Shown here: positions 33,142 through 41,502 of the stretch, piece after piece
How positions within the stretch are numbered: position 1 is the first letter of the stretch
How the letters are laid out: each line of letters begins with the position of its first letter
Assembly: GCF_014518315.1 (NCBI RefSeq)
Contig: NZ_JACVEL010000002.1
Location: forward strand, 124,001-188,000
Direction of reading: 5' to 3'
DNA: 64,000 nt
From: Taishania pollutisoli
Lineage (GTDB): Bacteria; Bacteroidota; Bacteroidia; Flavobacteriales_D; Crocinitomicaceae
Notes under the pieces: model-generated
What the model saw: only the letters and a program-made list of their open reading frames with translations
Told to the model about the DNA's origin: nothing
The model's database searches: none
Program-made: the position numbers and the translations under genes

Positions 33142-34146
33142 CTATTTATTCCAGTTTTTTCTCCAGTATTTTTCCAGCTCGGGAAGTTGTTTCTTGTATT
33201 CTTCCAAATCCCAGGTCATGCCGAACATGGAAACGTAGTCGTTTAATGGCATGAGTCCCACTTCAGCCCGGCGCTTATCTACATCATCAGGGTTGGCCAA
33301 TGGCAAAACAAAGTATGTTCCGGTTTCGTTATTGATGCCAATTTGACTTCCATAGACTTGTTTTTCGCCCAATCCCAGCGCTACGCGATCTTCGAGTAAA
33401 GCCAAACTACCAGGGTCGGCATTTTTATTCTTCACCGCTTCACGCATCATTGGTAGATACTGCTGCTGGGTGTTCAAATCCGAATGTTGAATCACCAAAA
33501 ATAGCGTAGAGCTGCCCTGTCCACTAATTAGTTGAGGTCCCAGCCATCCCCGTTCATCGAGTATTTTCTTTACCACAATGAGATTCAGCGAATCTTTTTC
33601 ATTAATAATGTCCCAATGCGCTTTTACTTCGGGAGAATTACGGCCGTATTTTTCTTCCAGTGCGGGGAGTTCGTGTCTGTATTTTTGATCTTCATTGTAG
33701 ATGGAATCTAAGAGTGCTACCAACGGTTTGTCATAATCTTTTTCAATTTCATCTTTGTTTGCCTTTACATGTTGAATCAGTTGCTTCCATCGCTTGTGTT
33801 TGTGTAACGCATTCAAATCGGGATCTTGAATAATGTGATCATAATCGGAATAGTTGACAGAACCTGTCGCCAAATTTTCTAAATGGAAGAATGCCATTTT
33901 TTTGTTGCCTGCTAAGGTATAAGCACAGGCGGCATTGTAACGGTCATTTGGATAGGCTTTTCCGTCAAGTGCGTCAAAAGCAGTCTGAAAGTTCTTTGCA
34001 GATTCTTTGTATTGCTTCACGTGATACAAACTGTCTCCGATAGTGATATAGCGGGCATATTTTTCTAAATCATCCTTTTGCCCCCGGGACGGCTCGATTA
34101 GTGTTAAAGTAAGGATAAATAATACAATAGCTTTCATTCGATTCAT
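33142..34146 (-). CDS. Exported DUF6624-family protein with TPR-like N-terminus
   Basis: 334 residues. Signal peptide first (MKAIVLFILTLTLIEPSRG; the start may be at residue 1 or at the Met of residue 4), then TPR-like helices (residues ~30-100: DSLYHVKQYKESAKNFQTAFDAL and YNAACAYTLAGNKKMAFFHLENL). The DUF6624 domain spans ~165-300 and is recognisable by ILDERGWLGPQLI, FLVIQHSDLNTQQQYLPMMREAV and LLEDRVALGLGEKQVYGSQIG. The family has no assigned biochemical activity and is common in Bacteroidota. It converges on rdgB with eight bases between stops. Confidence 0.75.
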   Translation of the reverse strand: MNRMKAIVLFILTLTLIEPSRGQKDDLEKYARYITIGDSLYHVKQYKESAKNFQTAFDALDGKAYPNDRYNAACAYTLAGNKKMAFFHLENLATGSVNYSDYDHIIQDPDLNALHKHKRWKQLIQHVKANKDEIEKDYDKPLVALLDSIYNEDQKYRHELPALEEKYGRNSPEVKAHWDIINEKDSLNLIVVKKILDERGWLGPQLISGQGSSTLFLVIQHSDLNTQQQYLPMMREAVKNKNADPGSLALLEDRVALGLGEKQVYGSQIGINNETGTYFVLPLANPDDVDKRRAEVGLMPLNDYVSMFGMTWDLEEYKKQLPELEKYWRKNWNK

Positions 34147-34249
34147 TTTTAGTTACAAAAGATACTAATTTATTTCCTGGTTAACTGTTTTGTTGAATTA
34201 AGTTCTGGTAATCAACAAATGATTCCTTTTTTGAAAGAGCGCAATGAAA

Positions 34250-34954
34250 TCAATACTTGACTTCCTCGTCGAAACAAGACGTTTGCATGTATTGAAAACC
34301 CTGGTATTGTTTATTAATAATGGCAGTGTACCAGGTATAGTTTTCTTTGTTGTCCAGCACCTGAAACAGCTGATTGAGGTCAACCCAGAATAATTCTCTT
34401 CCTCCATATACTTTATCAGTTCCTGCATAAAAGCTAATGGCAATCGGCTGAAAGATGTATTGATTGGTCTTTGTATTGTAGATTCTAATTTCTTTTAATC
34501 GTATTTCATTAAAATCCTCTATACTATAAGCTTCTCTTCGGGCATGTGGATAGGTGAAGGTTTCCGTGCCATCCGGATTTACAGTAATGACTGGATCGCC
34601 ATATTCATCAAGAAAAGGTGTGTCAGACTGAAACAGGTATTCAAAATAAGGATCTTTTTCTTCTTCCGTTGTGTCTAATAATCGGAACCGTATTTCATGA
34701 AGGTAGTAGACTTCTCTCCATGGAATTGTTCCACGTGACTTATTATCTTGTTTGTAAATAGGAAGTTTTTCTTGTTGCGTTAATTGTTTTATGACCTGAA
34801 AAATGTTTGTGGATTCTGATGAAAACAATAATTTGTTGGCAGTTGTTGGCTTCAAGGCAATCCACCGTGATTGGATACAAGTTGTATCGGTCAATTGACT
34901 AAAACCAAGAAGCGGAACAATGGAAATCAGGAATATTGGTAATGCATATTTCAT
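34250..34954 (-). CDS. Exported protein, possibly GldN/PorN-like
   Basis: 234 residues with a signal peptide (MKYALPIFLISIVPLLGFSQ). The middle and C-terminal part, with WREVYYLHEIRFRLLDTTEE, IRLKEIRIYNTKTNQYIFQPIAISFYA and GRELFWVDLNQLFQVL, has the order of conserved pieces seen in GldN, a periplasmic T9SS/gliding component: a strand with basic residues, a phrase ending in 'P(I/V)A', then ELFW. GldN proper sits in a gldKLMN operon and none of those partners is here. I therefore regard this as a distant paralogue at best and the resemblance as tentative. Confidence 0.5.
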   Translation of the reverse strand: MKYALPIFLISIVPLLGFSQLTDTTCIQSRWIALKPTTANKLLFSSESTNIFQVIKQLTQQEKLPIYKQDNKSRGTIPWREVYYLHEIRFRLLDTTEEEKDPYFEYLFQSDTPFLDEYGDPVITVNPDGTETFTYPHARREAYSIEDFNEIRLKEIRIYNTKTNQYIFQPIAISFYAGTDKVYGGRELFWVDLNQLFQVLDNKENYTWYTAIINKQYQGFQYMQTSCFDEEVKY

Positions 34955-35014
34955 AACCGTTTGGAATAAAGAGATTCTAATTATATAATCTCTTTTTCAA
35001 TAGAAGGTTACAAT

Positions 35015-35440
35015 TTATTTTCGCGCATTTCTCATTGCTTTTACTTTTGCAACGTTTTCGTCCTGGAGTAATTGCGCATATTCTTCCGTTTCAATTCCGT
35101 AAAGTGCAATTTTTCCTTCCTCATTCGCATGAATCCCGAAACCATAGCGTTTGGCAAGCGGAGAAGTTCGCAGACACGGTTGTCCTTTTGAAAAAAAGAC
35201 GGCTCTTGCTGCTTCGTGTTCTGATGGAGTCAGGTCATTCTTGTCAGCATAAATCCGGAAAATAACATCATCGGAAGTCAGGGTGTAGGGATGTTTGGAA
35301 ATCAATTCAAACTGTACGGTTGCAACAGTGGATTTCCCGCCTTTCGTTGTAGGGATTTCACTTATTGATACAGGACAATCTTCTGCGGGTTGAATGAGTG
35401 TGTTGCTGTAATTGGTTGTATGAATTTTATCGGATGCCAT
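35015..35440 (-). CDS. DUF6157-family protein
   Basis: 141 residues. The conserved opening IHTTNYSNTLIQPAEDCP, then TVATVQFELISKHPYTLTSDDVIFRIYA, and the hallmark FFSKGQPCLRTSPLAKRYGFGIHANEEGKIALYG identify the family. It is a cytoplasmic protein of unknown function found across Bacteroidota and Firmicutes. Length is normal and the final residues are basic (AKVKAMRNARK). It lies alone between unrelated minus-strand genes. Confidence 0.8.
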   Translation of the reverse strand: MASDKIHTTNYSNTLIQPAEDCPVSISEIPTTKGGKSTVATVQFELISKHPYTLTSDDVIFRIYADKNDLTPSEHEAARAVFFSKGQPCLRTSPLAKRYGFGIHANEEGKIALYGIETEEYAQLLQDENVAKVKAMRNARK

Positions 35441-35636
35441 TCTGCTTATATCATTAAAGACGGACTGCTTGTTTATTATTCATTTGTTACTGTTGGTAAT
35501 AAATCACAAGGACAATAAAAATCAGACGAATATATGAAAAAGAATGCATTTATTCTTTCTTTTCCCTGATTAATCGTTGCATCTGTGGTTTTTGATCGGT
35601 ATCATCCGCGGGAGAAAACGACCGATCTTCATCCGG

Positions 35637-35999
35637 TCACCCTTCCAACAATGCAATACCTTCCTCAATCGAAGCAACAAAACCAACTTGTTTACCTTTG
35701 TTACATTCATGGATAAAATCCCGGAGGCTTTTGCTACTTGTATATTGAGAAAAATCTCCTGCAATGACCAGCCGCATACGATAATTGGAGAATTTTTGAA
35801 GAATTTCTCCTGCCAGACCTGTTTTCAGATCAAAGAAATCCGGAGAAATGCTCTTTTCAGGTACAATGATACCATCAAATCCTTGATAATAACTATTCCC
35901 AATCAAATTTGTTGCGTCTTCGATAGAAGCAATGACAACGTGTTCAGATTTTATTTCTGCAATTTGTATGTCTTTTATCTGATGTCGTATATAATCCAT
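35637..35999 (-). CDS. DUF4180-family protein
   Basis: 120 residues from the ATG at 35999. The open frame continues upstream to 36290 but that part overlaps smpB on the other strand and has no family resemblance, so it is excluded. The hallmark of the family is PDFFDLKTGLAGEILQKFSNYRMRLVIAGDFSQYTSSKSLRDFIHECNKGKQVGFVASIEEGIALL (quoted in pieces: PDFFDLKTGLAGEILQKF, then SKSLRDFIHECNKGKQV). DUF4180 proteins are small cytoplasmic proteins of unknown role. The gene diverges from smpB; 69 bases separate the two start codons. Confidence 0.82.
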   Translation of the reverse strand: MDYIRHQIKDIQIAEIKSEHVVIASIEDATNLIGNSYYQGFDGIIVPEKSISPDFFDLKTGLAGEILQKFSNYRMRLVIAGDFSQYTSSKSLRDFIHECNKGKQVGFVASIEEGIALLEG

Positions 36000-36031
36000 T
36001 TCCTTTTGATTACAGTTTTCAACTTCCAGTC

Positions 36032-36061
36032 TTTGTATGTCCCGATTTAATTGTAATTTTG
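36032..36061 (+). promoter_or_regulatory. smpB promoter (TTTG-N18-TAATTTTG)
   Basis: TTTG at 36032-36035 and TAATTTTG at 36054-36061, 18 bases apart. The -7 element ends seven bases before the smpB ATG, so the untranslated leader should be only two to three bases long. Confidence 0.6.
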
Positions 36062-36068
36062 CACTCCA

Positions 36069-36527
36069 ATGGCACAGACTGCTGTAAATATAAAAAATAA
36101 ACGGGCAAGGTTTGAATATCACTTGCTGGACACTTTCGTTGCCGGAATTCAACTTTCCGGAACGGAGATCAAAAGTATTCGCCGCAACAAAGCGAGTATC
36201 CTGGAAGCCTATTGCATTTTCAGTAAAGGAGAAATGTGGGTGCGTAACATGCACATCACGGAATATGAAAACGGAAGTTTTTATAACCATTCTCCCCGAT
36301 CCGACCGGAAATTACTGCTCAATCGTAAGGAAATCAATAAGATTGAAAAGTTTCTCAAAGACAAAGGAAATACAGTCATTCCGCTGAAAGTGTTTATATC
36401 AGACAAAGGTTGGGCAAAAATGGAAATTGCACTGGCGCAAGGGAAAAAATTACACGATAAGCGTCACGACCTGAAAGAAAAAGACGACAAGCGGGACATG
36501 GATCGTGCAATGAAAAGTTTCAAATAA
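36069..36527 (+). CDS. smpB: SsrA-binding protein SmpB
   Basis: 152 residues, full length. Conserved elements: NKRARFEYHLLDTFVAGIQLSGTEIKSIR (OB-fold start), YCIFSKGEMWVRNMHI, HDPKRxRKLLL-type segment NHSPRSDRKLLLNRKEI, and the basic tail GKKLHDKRHDLKEKDDKRDMDRAMK that inserts into the decoding centre. It binds tmRNA and rescues stalled ribosomes. Its TAA overlaps the ATG of ruvX (TAATG), so the two are translationally coupled. The tmRNA gene itself is not in this window. Confidence 0.95.
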   Translation: MAQTAVNIKNKRARFEYHLLDTFVAGIQLSGTEIKSIRRNKASILEAYCIFSKGEMWVRNMHITEYENGSFYNHSPRSDRKLLLNRKEINKIEKFLKDKGNTVIPLKVFISDKGWAKMEIALAQGKKLHDKRHDLKEKDDKRDMDRAMKSFK

Positions 36528-36937
36528 TGGGAAAAATCATTGCGATTGATTTTGGCTTGAAGCGTACCGGATTGGCCATCACCGACGAATTGCAAATCAT
36601 TGCAACAGGACTGGAAACTGTTGAATCCAAACAATTGATGAATTACCTCATTGCCTTGTTTCAAAAAGAAAAAATTGAAAAAATTGTTCTTGGGGAACCA
36701 AAGCGAATGGATGGAAGTGATGCGCACATTACCCAAAATGTCTATTTACTCAAGGAAGCATTGGAAAAACAATTTCCAGGAACTCCTGTTATTCTTCACG
36801 ATGAGCGCTTTACCTCAAAGATGGCAGTGGAAGCAATGATTGCCGGGGGAATGAAGAAAAAACAGCGTCAGGATAAAGCCATGATCGACAAAATCAGTGC
36901 TACGATCATCCTGCAATCCTACATGGCGGGAGAGTAA
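36527..36937 (+). CDS. ruvX: RuvX/YqgF-family nuclease
   Basis: 136 residues with the RNase H-like core: IIAIDFGLKRTGLAITDE at the start (catalytic Asp8 in AIDFG), IVLGEPKRMDGSD, LHDERFTSKMA (catalytic Glu) and the final DKISATIILQSYM carrying a further Asp. YqgF/RuvX is needed for processing the 5' end of pre-16S rRNA in E. coli and was earlier proposed to resolve Holliday junctions. The gene overlaps the smpB stop by one base. Confidence 0.93.
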   Translation: MGKIIAIDFGLKRTGLAITDELQIIATGLETVESKQLMNYLIALFQKEKIEKIVLGEPKRMDGSDAHITQNVYLLKEALEKQFPGTPVILHDERFTSKMAVEAMIAGGMKKKQRQDKAMIDKISATIILQSYMAGE

Positions 36938-37046
36938 CCGGTCTTTATTGCTTAGGCCCACTATTTTTTCCTGTTTACCATCTGTTTGATTGTTAATCAA
37001 TAACACCATTTTGAGTCAACATCCTTTCCGGTGATTCACGGATTGC

Positions 37047-37078
37047 TTGTGAATGTCCGTATCTTTTAAATATCTTTG
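37047..37078 (+). promoter_or_regulatory. Promoter (TTG-N21-TATCTTTG) of the riboswitch transcript
   Basis: TTG at 37047-37049 and TATCTTTG at 37071-37078, 21 bases apart. Transcription would begin near 37083, just ahead of the cobalamin aptamer. Confidence 0.7.
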
Positions 37079-37087
37079 TCGCGCTAT

Positions 37088-37245
37088 AAGGTTTCCGTTA
37101 ACCGGAATTAATAGGGAATCGTGTGAAAATCACGAACTGTTCCCGCAACTGTAAGTAACAAAAAAAGTTTATCCATATAGCCACTGTTTGCCGACCGGCG
37201 AATGGGAAGGAGGATAAATGTTACAAGTCAGGAGACCTGCCTTTT
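37088..37245 (+). ncRNA. Cobalamin (AdoCbl-type) riboswitch aptamer
   Basis: The conserved pieces occur in order: TTAATAGGGAATCGTGTGAA (P3 entry), a GTGTG-AAAAT-CACGA hairpin, CTGTTCCCGCAACTGTAAGT, GCCACTG, a GGCGAATGGGAAGGAGG segment and the B12 box AGTCAGGAGACCTGCC at 37226-37241. Binding of a B12 form should reduce expression of the downstream gene. The expression platform is unresolved; a short CGAC-TAATT-GTCG hairpin (37300-37312) followed by a T-rich tract could act as a weak terminator. Confidence 0.93.
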
Positions 37246-37357
37246 AGCAGATATGTAGCTTTCGGCGAAAAAGTGAATTACTTCCATTGGTAGCTTCTCC
37301 GACTAATTGTCGTTGTTTTCTTTTTTGCTTTTTATTCAATTTTTTTAATCAGTAGAA

Positions 37358-39070
37358 ATGAGAAAAACATTCCTTTCTTTACTGCTCATTGCGGGCAGCA
37401 TCACCTCGTTTACACAAACAACCTACAAACTTGAACTCATCGCAGAAGGAAATTTCGGACAAACCAACGGAGACGTATTTGTTCGGAACACAACTGTGAC
37501 ACCTGCACAAAATTCAGGACCATTGTACCAATCAGTGAACGCCGTACCCGGCTTAAATGTGCTGCAGGATTTCAAAGTCGCAGGAAGCAAAGCGATCATG
37601 GTGGATAAACCAACAGGGCAGAGCACGGTGTATGTGTTAAATTATCCTTCCATGGAAGTGGTACAAGTGTTACCAACAGGCAATAACGGAGGACAAACAA
37701 TTGGTGTGGCAAGTCCGACAAAAGCATATGTCAGTTTTGGAAGCCCGGGAGGTGTAAAGTTGCTGGATCTGACAAATCACACACTTACCCAGGTGACGGA
37801 TCCGAACACTGATCTCAGTTCTTATTCCAATGGGATGGTTCATGCAAGAGGATACATGTACGTACAGATTTCCAGTAAAATTGTTAAAATCGACACGTTG
37901 ACCAATACGGTTGTCGGAACAATCTTACCGGGCGTCGGAACCATTTCAGGACTGGTAGTGGATGACGCACAGGAACAATTGTGGGTAATGGGTGGATCCA
38001 ACTTAAAATCAATTGACTTGTTGGACAATGAAACGGTGAGCACAGCGATTGCAATGCCTGTTGCCGGAAAACATATGCGTTATTACGATCAGAAAATTTA
38101 CTTCTGGTCCTCCAAAAAAATGTACATCTACGACATTGCTCAGGGTATTGTTCCGACAACTGAAGTGTACACTTCTTCATTAGCCGGCTCTTGGGATTTC
38201 GGATATGGAAGAGGTTTTGACATCGATCAGAATACCGGAGATTTTGTGATCACATCGGCAAGTGGATTTACCGGTCCGTCAGCATTTGAGGTGGTAGACG
38301 GTACAACATTCGAAGTGATTGAATCTTCTTCCATAACCGGATGTATCGGAGCAAATAACTGCCGGTTGTTTACCTATCATTCCACACCGGAATTACCTGT
38401 TCCTGATATAGCCTTATTGCCTGTGGTTGAAGAAGAATGTTCCGTTGAGTTGACCGCACCAACGGCGGATAATGGTACGATTACCGGAACGACAACTGAT
38501 CCTGTTACTTATGCAGCGCAGGGAACATACACGGTTGTATGGACTTTTACCAACAATATGGGAAGTGTTACACAGGAACAAACTGTTGTGATCAATGATG
38601 TAACAGCTCCGGAGCTTGATACAATAGCCGGAAGTTCAATTACCTGTTCCGAAACCGTTGATGCTCCGGTGGCAATGGACAATTGTGAGGGAGAAATTAC
38701 CGGAACGACAACAGATGCGGTTAGTTTCGATACTTCAGGAACATACAGTATCAACTGGACGTTCGACGATGGTAACGGAAACAGCGTTACAAAGCAGCAG
38801 GAAGTAATCGTAACATGCAGTGATCTGAGTGTAGGAACAAAAACGATCATAATCAATAGTGTTTTCCCGGTTCCGGCTGACCAGACAATCACAATTGTAT
38901 TGAGTGAGCAGGTCACAGGAGAAATTGTTATCACAGATGTGCAAGGGAATACGATCCTGGTACAAGAAACAAACGGAATGAAAAATACGATTGATACCTC
39001 TTCATTTGTTGCGGGAATCTATTTCCTTTCAGTAAATGGGGAAATGATACGTTTTAACGTAATGCATTAA
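37358..39070 (+). CDS. Cobalamin-regulated, T9SS-exported beta-propeller (BtuG-like)
   Basis: 570 residues. Signal peptide (MRKTFLSLLLIAGSITSFTQ), then a YncE/DUF5074-like beta-propeller (residues ~25-350) with repeated strands such as GNNGGQTIGVASPTKAYVSF, ILPGVGTISGLVVDDAQEQLW and GRGFDIDQNTGDFVI. Two HYR/Ig-like repeats follow, each with TITGTTTDPVTY or EITGTTTDAVSF, and a type A T9SS sorting domain closes the protein (SVFPVPADQTITIV, ITDVQGNTILVQE, FVAGIYFLSVNGE). In Bacteroides the propeller BtuG is a surface lipoprotein that captures B12 with BtuB. Here the cobalamin riboswitch upstream supports a B12-binding or salvage role, but export is by T9SS, no lipobox exists and no btuB is adjacent. 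B12 binding is inferred from context. Confidence 0.82.
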   Translation: MRKTFLSLLLIAGSITSFTQTTYKLELIAEGNFGQTNGDVFVRNTTVTPAQNSGPLYQSVNAVPGLNVLQDFKVAGSKAIMVDKPTGQSTVYVLNYPSMEVVQVLPTGNNGGQTIGVASPTKAYVSFGSPGGVKLLDLTNHTLTQVTDPNTDLSSYSNGMVHARGYMYVQISSKIVKIDTLTNTVVGTILPGVGTISGLVVDDAQEQLWVMGGSNLKSIDLLDNETVSTAIAMPVAGKHMRYYDQKIYFWSSKKMYIYDIAQGIVPTTEVYTSSLAGSWDFGYGRGFDIDQNTGDFVITSASGFTGPSAFEVVDGTTFEVIESSSITGCIGANNCRLFTYHSTPELPVPDIALLPVVEEECSVELTAPTADNGTITGTTTDPVTYAAQGTYTVVWTFTNNMGSVTQEQTVVINDVTAPELDTIAGSSITCSETVDAPVAMDNCEGEITGTTTDAVSFDTSGTYSINWTFDDGNGNSVTKQQEVIVTCSDLSVGTKTIIINSVFPVPADQTITIVLSEQVTGEIVITDVQGNTILVQETNGMKNTIDTSSFVAGIYFLSVNGEMIRFNVMH

Positions 39071-39093
39071 CACAGGAATAATAGATAAACAAG

Positions 39094-39130
39094 CGGCGTT
39101 TCATGATTGAAACGCCGTTTTTTATTTTTT
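39094..39130 (+). terminator. Strong rho-independent terminator after propeller gene
   Basis: A perfect 10-bp stem, CGGCGTTTCA (39094-39103) with TGAAACGCCG (39108-39117), loop TGAT, then a T-rich tail. It makes the riboswitch-controlled transcript monocistronic. Confidence 0.88.
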
Positions 39131-39372
39131 GAATTGATTCAGAAAGTGTGCATCACAAGGAGAGAAGAATGAATGCTGTTGATTGAAAATACATTTGTTT
39201 ATTCGTTTGAGCAATCTTTACGTTCAGCGTTTAATTAATTATGAATTATCAATGTTCAATTATGAGTTGTCAAGACTTTGTAACAAGAAATCTACGGCCA
39301 ACATTTGATCATTCATAATTGATAATTAAACACGCTCCACTTTCCATTTTCAACTATTCACTTTCCACCAAC
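39131..39372. other. Intergenic stretch with A/T-rich inverted repeats
   Basis: No gene is seen. The segment TTAATTATGAATTATCAATG (39233-39252) has an imperfect inverted counterpart near 39312-39331 (TCATTCATAATTGATAATTA), a kind of A/T palindrome frequent between Bacteroidota genes. No function is assigned. Confidence 0.4.
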
Positions 39373-41502
39373 TCACTGCGTCACCAGCTCCATTTCCTCG
39401 ACCAAATGTCCGGCTCCTGAATAAATATCCATGACCCACAGTACATAGCGAATGTCTACGACAATATTTCTGCAACGCGACGGGTCGAACATATAATCAC
39501 TCATCGTACTTTCCCATGAACGGTCAAAATTCAGTCCCATCAGATTTCCATTCGCATCAATCACCGGTGATCCGGAATTTCCTCCTGTTGTATGGTTGGA
39601 CCCCGTGAAGCATACCCACAATTCACCATTTTGAGCATAATTTCCGTATTCCTTCTTCTTGTGTAAGTCAAACATTCGTGGCAGCAGCTCAAAATCAGGA
39701 TTTCCCGTGTAGTATTTGTCAATGATTCCGTCCAGTGTCGTATATTCCAGGTATTGAACACCGTCCTGTGGCTTTGATCCTTCCAGTTTCCCGTAGGTAA
39801 TACGCAGCGTACTATTGGCATCTGCCCAATGCTTTTGATCCGGAAATAGCTCGAGTTTTCCTTTTACGTATACTTTTAGTAAATCCGCCATTTTAGCATC
39901 GTAAGCTTCATAGTTTGCGTAATGATTATTAATAAAATCGTTGAATAACAGACTGTAATGGCTGTATCCGGGGTCTTTTTCCAGGTTTTTGACGGATTTT
40001 GCTGTAAACTTTTTGATAAACGCGATGTACCTGTCTTTGTCTGTCAGGAATGACTTACTAAAAATAGCAGCCGAATTGTAACCGTTTATTGGATTGTTGA
40101 TCTTACTTGTCGACGGGCACGAGATGTAATTGTTGTAAGCTGCAGTTTGCAATTCAAATACTTTTTTATCAACGGAAGCATCGTAGTTTTTGAAAAATCC
40201 TTCAGCGCCGTCGATCAATCGTTTTTTGACTGTTTCGAGGGCTGTAGGATTGGATTCCGCTGTTTTTTTCAATTGGTCAACTCCTCTTGCCAGCCGCAGA
40301 AATTCCGAACCGGTGAAAAAATACTCAATCAGCATGGAATAACGGAATTCATAATCAGCCGATGATGCCACCAATTGATTCATATCATTGACAACCGTCC
40401 CGTATTCATTTTTCCAGGAATCTTTACTCAACGCGCGGTTGTTATATTCCTGTTCCCGTTCTTTTTTCACCGTTACGGCATCCATTCGTCTCAATCCGTC
40501 AATTTGCCCGATCCATTTTTTGTAAGCGTTGGCAATACTTGCCTGTTTTGACGCGTATTTAATCCGCACTTCGTCCGATTGGCGCATCGCCTGGTCAATC
40601 ACGCTCAACGACAATTCCCGCATGTGAATACGTGCCGGACGCTCCTTCTCAATAATGAATTTCAGGTAATCGGAAACGACGTGTTGCTCTGTTTCTCCCG
40701 GGAAACCGTAAACCATTGTAAAATCTCCTGCCTTTCGGTCATTAAACGCAATTTTTAAGTGGTGTAAAGGTTTGTAGGGAACATTGGATGTGTTGTATTC
40801 AGCCGGTTTATTATCTGTTCCGGCATAGATACGGAAGACCGAAAAATCTCCTGTGTGACGCGGCCATACCCAGTTGTCCGTATCTCCTCCGAATTTTCCG
40901 ATGGAGTTGGGTGGCGTTCCTACCAAACGGACATCTTTGAATGTTTCTTTGACAATCATGTAAAATTCATTCCCCTGATTGAATGGCTTGATTTCTGCTT
41001 CGTAGTGGTTGCCGTTCATGGCTTCTTTGATCAGCGCTTGTGTATTTTTTGTCAGAATTTCCTGCAACTTTGCCGGATCGGTAACTCCTGCGGTTCCCAA
41101 GAGCACTTCTTTGGTTACATCCTGGATGCGTACCATGCGCGAAGCTGTCAACCCTTTATTGGGAAGCTCTTCCGATTTGTTTTTGGCCCAGAAACCATAT
41201 TTCAGGTAATCGTTTTCCAGAGAAGAATGTGACTGGATCTGGGAATAACCACAGTGGTGATTGGTCAGTAATAATCCTTGATTGGAAACCAATTCTGCTG
41301 TGCATCCACCACCAAAATGAATAATCGCATCTTTCAGACTGGATTTATTTACACTGTAAATTTCTTCTGCGGTCAATTTCATTCCGAACGACTGCATGTC
41401 CGATTCAAACGCTTTGATCAGCGCAGGAATTAACATCCCCTCTTCTGCAGAAACGTTTAAAATAGTGAGTGTAAGCGTAAAGCCTAAGATGAATTTTTTC
41501 AT
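39373..41502 (-). CDS. S46-family dipeptidyl peptidase, DPP11-type
   Basis: 709 residues with signal peptide (MKKFILGFTLTLTILNVSA). The chymotrypsin-like halves flank a helical domain. The catalytic His lies in LLTNHHCGY (H83), the Asp in the WVWPRHTGDFSVFRIYAG region, and Ser643 in TGGNSGSPVID. Eighteen residues after the serine is R661 (GLNFDRSWE). The Porphyromonas gingivalis DPP11 pair is S655 and R673, also 18 apart, where the arginine selects Asp or Glu at P1; DPP7 has Gly there. I therefore predict release of acidic dipeptides from periplasmic peptides. The length fits the family (~710-720) and the gene stands alone on the minus strand. Confidence 0.9.
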   Translation of the reverse strand: MKKFILGFTLTLTILNVSAEEGMLIPALIKAFESDMQSFGMKLTAEEIYSVNKSSLKDAIIHFGGGCTAELVSNQGLLLTNHHCGYSQIQSHSSLENDYLKYGFWAKNKSEELPNKGLTASRMVRIQDVTKEVLLGTAGVTDPAKLQEILTKNTQALIKEAMNGNHYEAEIKPFNQGNEFYMIVKETFKDVRLVGTPPNSIGKFGGDTDNWVWPRHTGDFSVFRIYAGTDNKPAEYNTSNVPYKPLHHLKIAFNDRKAGDFTMVYGFPGETEQHVVSDYLKFIIEKERPARIHMRELSLSVIDQAMRQSDEVRIKYASKQASIANAYKKWIGQIDGLRRMDAVTVKKEREQEYNNRALSKDSWKNEYGTVVNDMNQLVASSADYEFRYSMLIEYFFTGSEFLRLARGVDQLKKTAESNPTALETVKKRLIDGAEGFFKNYDASVDKKVFELQTAAYNNYISCPSTSKINNPINGYNSAAIFSKSFLTDKDRYIAFIKKFTAKSVKNLEKDPGYSHYSLLFNDFINNHYANYEAYDAKMADLLKVYVKGKLELFPDQKHWADANSTLRITYGKLEGSKPQDGVQYLEYTTLDGIIDKYYTGNPDFELLPRMFDLHKKKEYGNYAQNGELWVCFTGSNHTTGGNSGSPVIDANGNLMGLNFDRSWESTMSDYMFDPSRCRNIVVDIRYVLWVMDIYSGAGHLVEEMELVTQ

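Noticed and set aside
35577-36050. 157-codon plus-strand ORF
   Set aside because: Antisense to the DUF4180 gene, low-complexity translation, no start-site support.
36000-36290. 97-residue N-terminal extension of the DUF4180 gene
   Set aside because: It is antisense to smpB and lacks family similarity; the ATG at 35999 starts the conserved part.
36938-37357. tRNA or other small RNA besides the riboswitch
   Set aside because: All conserved structure in the gap is explained by the cobalamin aptamer; no cloverleaf was found here or elsewhere in the window.
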